DNA of 8,806 nt from assembly GCA_031292465.1 (NCBI GenBank), contig JARLHB010000395.1:1-8806 (forward strand), written 5' to 3'. The DNA comes from Ignavibacteriaceae bacterium (GTDB lineage: Bacteria; Bacteroidota; Ignavibacteria; Ignavibacteriales; Ignavibacteriaceae). A program made the position numbers and the translations under genes. Below the pieces are notes generated by a model. The model had not been told where the DNA came from and made no database searches. It was given only the letters and a program-made list of their open reading frames with translations. Below are positions 6,521-8,806 of the stretch, one piece after another; position 1 is the first letter of the stretch, and the number at the start of each line of letters is the position of its first letter.

Positions 6521-8806
6521 ATGAAACGATTTACCATTCTCCTATCTCTCTTAATAATTTTGCTGACACAACAAATAGTATGGTCCGGAACGACAGGTAA
6601 GATTTCCGGTAAAGTTGTAGATGCAAAAACCGGCGAACCCCTTGTTGGTGCAAACATAATAATTGCTAACACAAGCTTTGGAGCTTCAGCCGATTTAGAC
6701 GGTTCGTTCTACATTATTAATATTCCACCCGGTACATATACATTAAAGGCTTCTTATATCGGTTATCAGACCGTTCTGGAAAAGGAAGTTGTGGTTAATA
6801 TTGATAGAACTACCCACCTTGATTTTTCTTTACCTGCTGTAGGAGTTCAGGCTAATACAGTTGTTGTAACTGCAAAAAAAGAGGGAATTATTAAAGACTT
6901 AACTGCTACTTCGCAGCAGATCAGTACAAATGATATTCAAAAATTACCTGTTGAAAGTATCAGCGATATTTTACAACTACAGGTAGGTATGACTCAGGAT
7001 GCCGGCGGTGGTATGCACCTTAGAGGCGGGCGTTCTGATGAAATCCAGTACATAGTTGACGGTATGCCTGTTGATAATCCGTTTGGTGGTGGCCTTGCTG
7101 TTGACGTTCAAAATAACAACGTTCAACAGTGGGAAGTTATCAGCGGTACTTTTAATGCTGAATACGGCCGCGCAATGTCTGGTATTGTAAATATTGTTAC
7201 CAAAGACGGCGGTGATAAACTTTCCGGTTCGGTTGATGCTTATGCTGGCGCATATCTTACTTCTCATACCGATTTGTTCTATGAAATTAATAAACAGAAA
7301 GGTTTAGGCCAGAAATATTTTGAAGGTAATTTAGGCGGGCCTGTACCATTTCTTAGTAATACTCATTTCTTTGCTTCTGCCAGAGTTACAGATCAGCAGG
7401 GCTATTTGTTCGGTAGAAGAGTTCACAGGCCTGAAGATAACGGCGACTTTTCTAATACCAATCCGGCTTATTGGACAATTGACTCTACCGGTGATGGATC
7501 TATTGTTGCTATGAATACTTCAAGGTCGATGTCTTTTTCCGGAAAAATTACTACAAGTCTTTCGGATAATCTAAAATTAACTTACAGTTTAAATACAGAT
7601 TATAGTAAATGGCAGAATTATAATCATGCAGAAAAATATAATCCTGATCAAAGGCCTACTTATAGAAGCGTAGGTTATAATAACCTTGTTTCTCTTACTC
7701 ATATTATAAGTAATAGTACATTCCAAACACTTAAGTTATCGTATTATTCTACTAAGAGTTGGAATTCAGTATATGATGATCCGTTTGACCCAAGATATTT
7801 AGCTGAAATACATTATAATTTAAGTGTACCATCAGGCATATTTGATATCGGCGGTGTTGACCAGGGATTTAATTATTCTAAAGGTATTACCTCAGCAGTT
7901 AAATATGATCTTACAAGCCAGGTAAACAAAAACAACCTTATTAAATTAGGCGTTGAATTGAGACAAGATCAGTTAATGGAAGAAGATTATACCATCAGGG
8001 ATGATGCGCAAACTAACTTCCAGCTTCAGATAGATCCGCTAAGCGCTTTTGACCATAATTCTTTCAATCATAAGCCGGTTGAAGGTGCTGCTTATGTGCA
8101 GGATAAAGTTGAAGTGCAGGATGTTATTCTTAATGCAGGCGTAAGAGTAGATTATTTTGATGCAAGAAGCGTTGTACCTACAAATTATGCAGACCCGATG
8201 AACGAACTTGGTGCATCTTATAATCAGGCTTATAAAGCTGTTAAGCCTAAAGCACAGATAAGCCCGCGTATCGGTCTTGCTTTTCCTATATCAGATGAAG
8301 GTTCTTTACATGCTTCATTTGGAGAATTTTTCCAGATGCCTTCTTTAAATAGACTATATGAAAATCCGGGCTTTAAAGTTGCAGGTACATGGGAATATTT
8401 TATAGGCAATGCAGATCTTGAAGCACAAAAAACAACATCTTATGAAATTGGAATTCAGCAAAAACTTTCTCCACAGTTAGTTTTGGATGCAACCTGTTAT
8501 TATAAAGATATTAGAAACTTAGCAGGTACAAAACTATGGGCAACATTTGACCAGGTACAATATGGCCAATATGTAAATTATGATTACGGCAGTGTTTGGG
8601 GAATTACTCTTGCATTTGATTTACTTAATGCAGGCATGATCTCTTCAAATATTGATTACACATACCAGGTAGCAGAAGGAAACGGCTCCGATCCAAAACA
8701 GGCATTTTATAATGCACAGAGTAAAAGTGAAGCTACTAAATCACTTGTTCCTTTAGATTGGGATCAGACACACGTATTGAATTGGGTGTTAAATGTAAAC
8801 GGAGAC
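6521..8806 (+). CDS. TonB-dependent outer-membrane receptor, 3'-truncated by window edge
   Basis: Outer-membrane beta-barrel that takes up a bound ligand with energy from TonB-ExbB-ExbD. The frame is open for 762 codons to the last base, with no internal stop or frameshift. Residues 1-22 are a signal peptide (KR, a hydrophobic core LLSLLIILL, then QQIVWS). Residues about 26-110 are a carboxypeptidase-regulatory-like beta-sandwich (GKISGKVVDAKTGEPLVGAN, DLDGSFYIINIPPGTYTL). NTVVVTAKKEG (112-122) fits a TonB-box-like segment. The plug spans about 125-230, with LRGGRSDEIQYIVDGMPVDNP (from 167) and NAEYGRAMSGIVNIVTKDGG (212-231). The rest is barrel, including FGEFFQMPSLNRLY and LDWDQTHVLNW; the latter usually lies near the end, so perhaps 100-150 residues are missing. 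AAGGA (6503-6507) lies 13 bases before the ATG. It is divergent from the SSS transporter, and no SusD partner is visible. A glycan ligand is inferred from neighbours only. Confidence 0.93.
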   Translation, partial: MKRFTILLSLLIILLTQQIVWSGTTGKISGKVVDAKTGEPLVGANIIIANTSFGASADLDGSFYIINIPPGTYTLKASYIGYQTVLEKEVVVNIDRTTHLDFSLPAVGVQANTVVVTAKKEGIIKDLTATSQQISTNDIQKLPVESISDILQLQVGMTQDAGGGMHLRGGRSDEIQYIVDGMPVDNPFGGGLAVDVQNNNVQQWEVISGTFNAEYGRAMSGIVNIVTKDGGDKLSGSVDAYAGAYLTSHTDLFYEINKQKGLGQKYFEGNLGGPVPFLSNTHFFASARVTDQQGYLFGRRVHRPEDNGDFSNTNPAYWTIDSTGDGSIVAMNTSRSMSFSGKITTSLSDNLKLTYSLNTDYSKWQNYNHAEKYNPDQRPTYRSVGYNNLVSLTHIISNSTFQTLKLSYYSTKSWNSVYDDPFDPRYLAEIHYNLSVPSGIFDIGGVDQGFNYSKGITSAVKYDLTSQVNKNNLIKLGVELRQDQLMEEDYTIRDDAQTNFQLQIDPLSAFDHNSFNHKPVEGAAYVQDKVEVQDVILNAGVRVDYFDARSVVPTNYADPMNELGASYNQAYKAVKPKAQISPRIGLAFPISDEGSLHASFGEFFQMPSLNRLYENPGFKVAGTWEYFIGNADLEAQKTTSYEIGIQQKLSPQLVLDATCYYKDIRNLAGTKLWATFDQVQYGQYVNYDYGSVWGITLAFDLLNAGMISSNIDYTYQVAEGNGSDPKQAFYNAQSKSEATKSLVPLDWDQTHVLNWVLNVNGD

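Noticed and set aside
6487..7267. Two minus-strand ORFs (6487-6672 and 6977-7267) over the start of the receptor gene
   Set aside because: Both are antisense to a continuous 762-codon receptor frame with signal peptide, plug and barrel motifs.
6521..8806. Calling the receptor a SusC homologue
   Set aside because: It has the N-terminal carboxypeptidase-like domain but no visible SusD partner, and the 3' end and following genes are missing. A general TonB-dependent receptor is as far as the sequence supports.
1..8806. CRISPR array, tRNA, rRNA, insertion sequence or att site
   Set aside because: No regularly spaced repeats, cloverleaf-like segments, transposase motifs or terminal inverted repeats with duplications were seen on either strand.

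Overview
The window is an AT-rich stretch of carbohydrate-utilisation DNA, probably from a Gram-negative bacterium of the Bacteroidota/Ignavibacteriota type. The reasons are a TonB-dependent outer-membrane receptor with an N-terminal carboxypeptidase-regulatory-like domain, a sodium:solute symporter (SSS) of the kind used for sugar uptake in that group, a GH78-type alpha-L-rhamnosidase, and two repressors carrying sugar-binding domains. Most genes have at least a weak purine-rich ribosome binding site. The two best promoters look like standard TTGACA-type promoters rather than the TTTG/TAnnTTTG form typical of Bacteroidia. I therefore lean to an Ignavibacteria-like lineage, but this is inference.

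Layout. 1-1187 (+): 3' part of an alpha-L-rhamnosidase gene, cut by the left edge and closed by a strong intrinsic terminator (1252-1298). 1400-2404 (+): a LacI-family repressor followed by a weak terminator-like hairpin. 2405-2767: a convergent spacer with three separate inverted repeats and no convincing gene. 2768-3841 (-): a chimeric regulator with a GntR-type winged helix and a LacI-type ligand domain (AraR-like architecture). 3912-5912 (-): a 666-residue SSS transporter, 70 bp upstream of that regulator and probably in one transcript with it. 5913-6520: a 608-bp divergent control region. 6521 to the right edge (+): a TonB-dependent receptor of at least 762 residues, open to the end of the window.

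How the genes could work together (inference). The receptor would bring an oligosaccharide or glycoside across the outer membrane, the rhamnosidase would release terminal L-rhamnose, and the SSS transporter would import a sugar across the inner membrane. The LacI and GntR/LacI regulators would sense the sugar or a breakdown product. The divergent region carries two outward-facing TTGACA-17 bp promoters with -35 boxes 46 bp apart. One is overlapped by a 12-bp perfect palindrome at its -10, which is a plausible operator. No SusD partner, isomerase or kinase lies in the window, so the actual substrate cannot be fixed. I did not find a wholly novel system; the most interesting part is the regulatory architecture.
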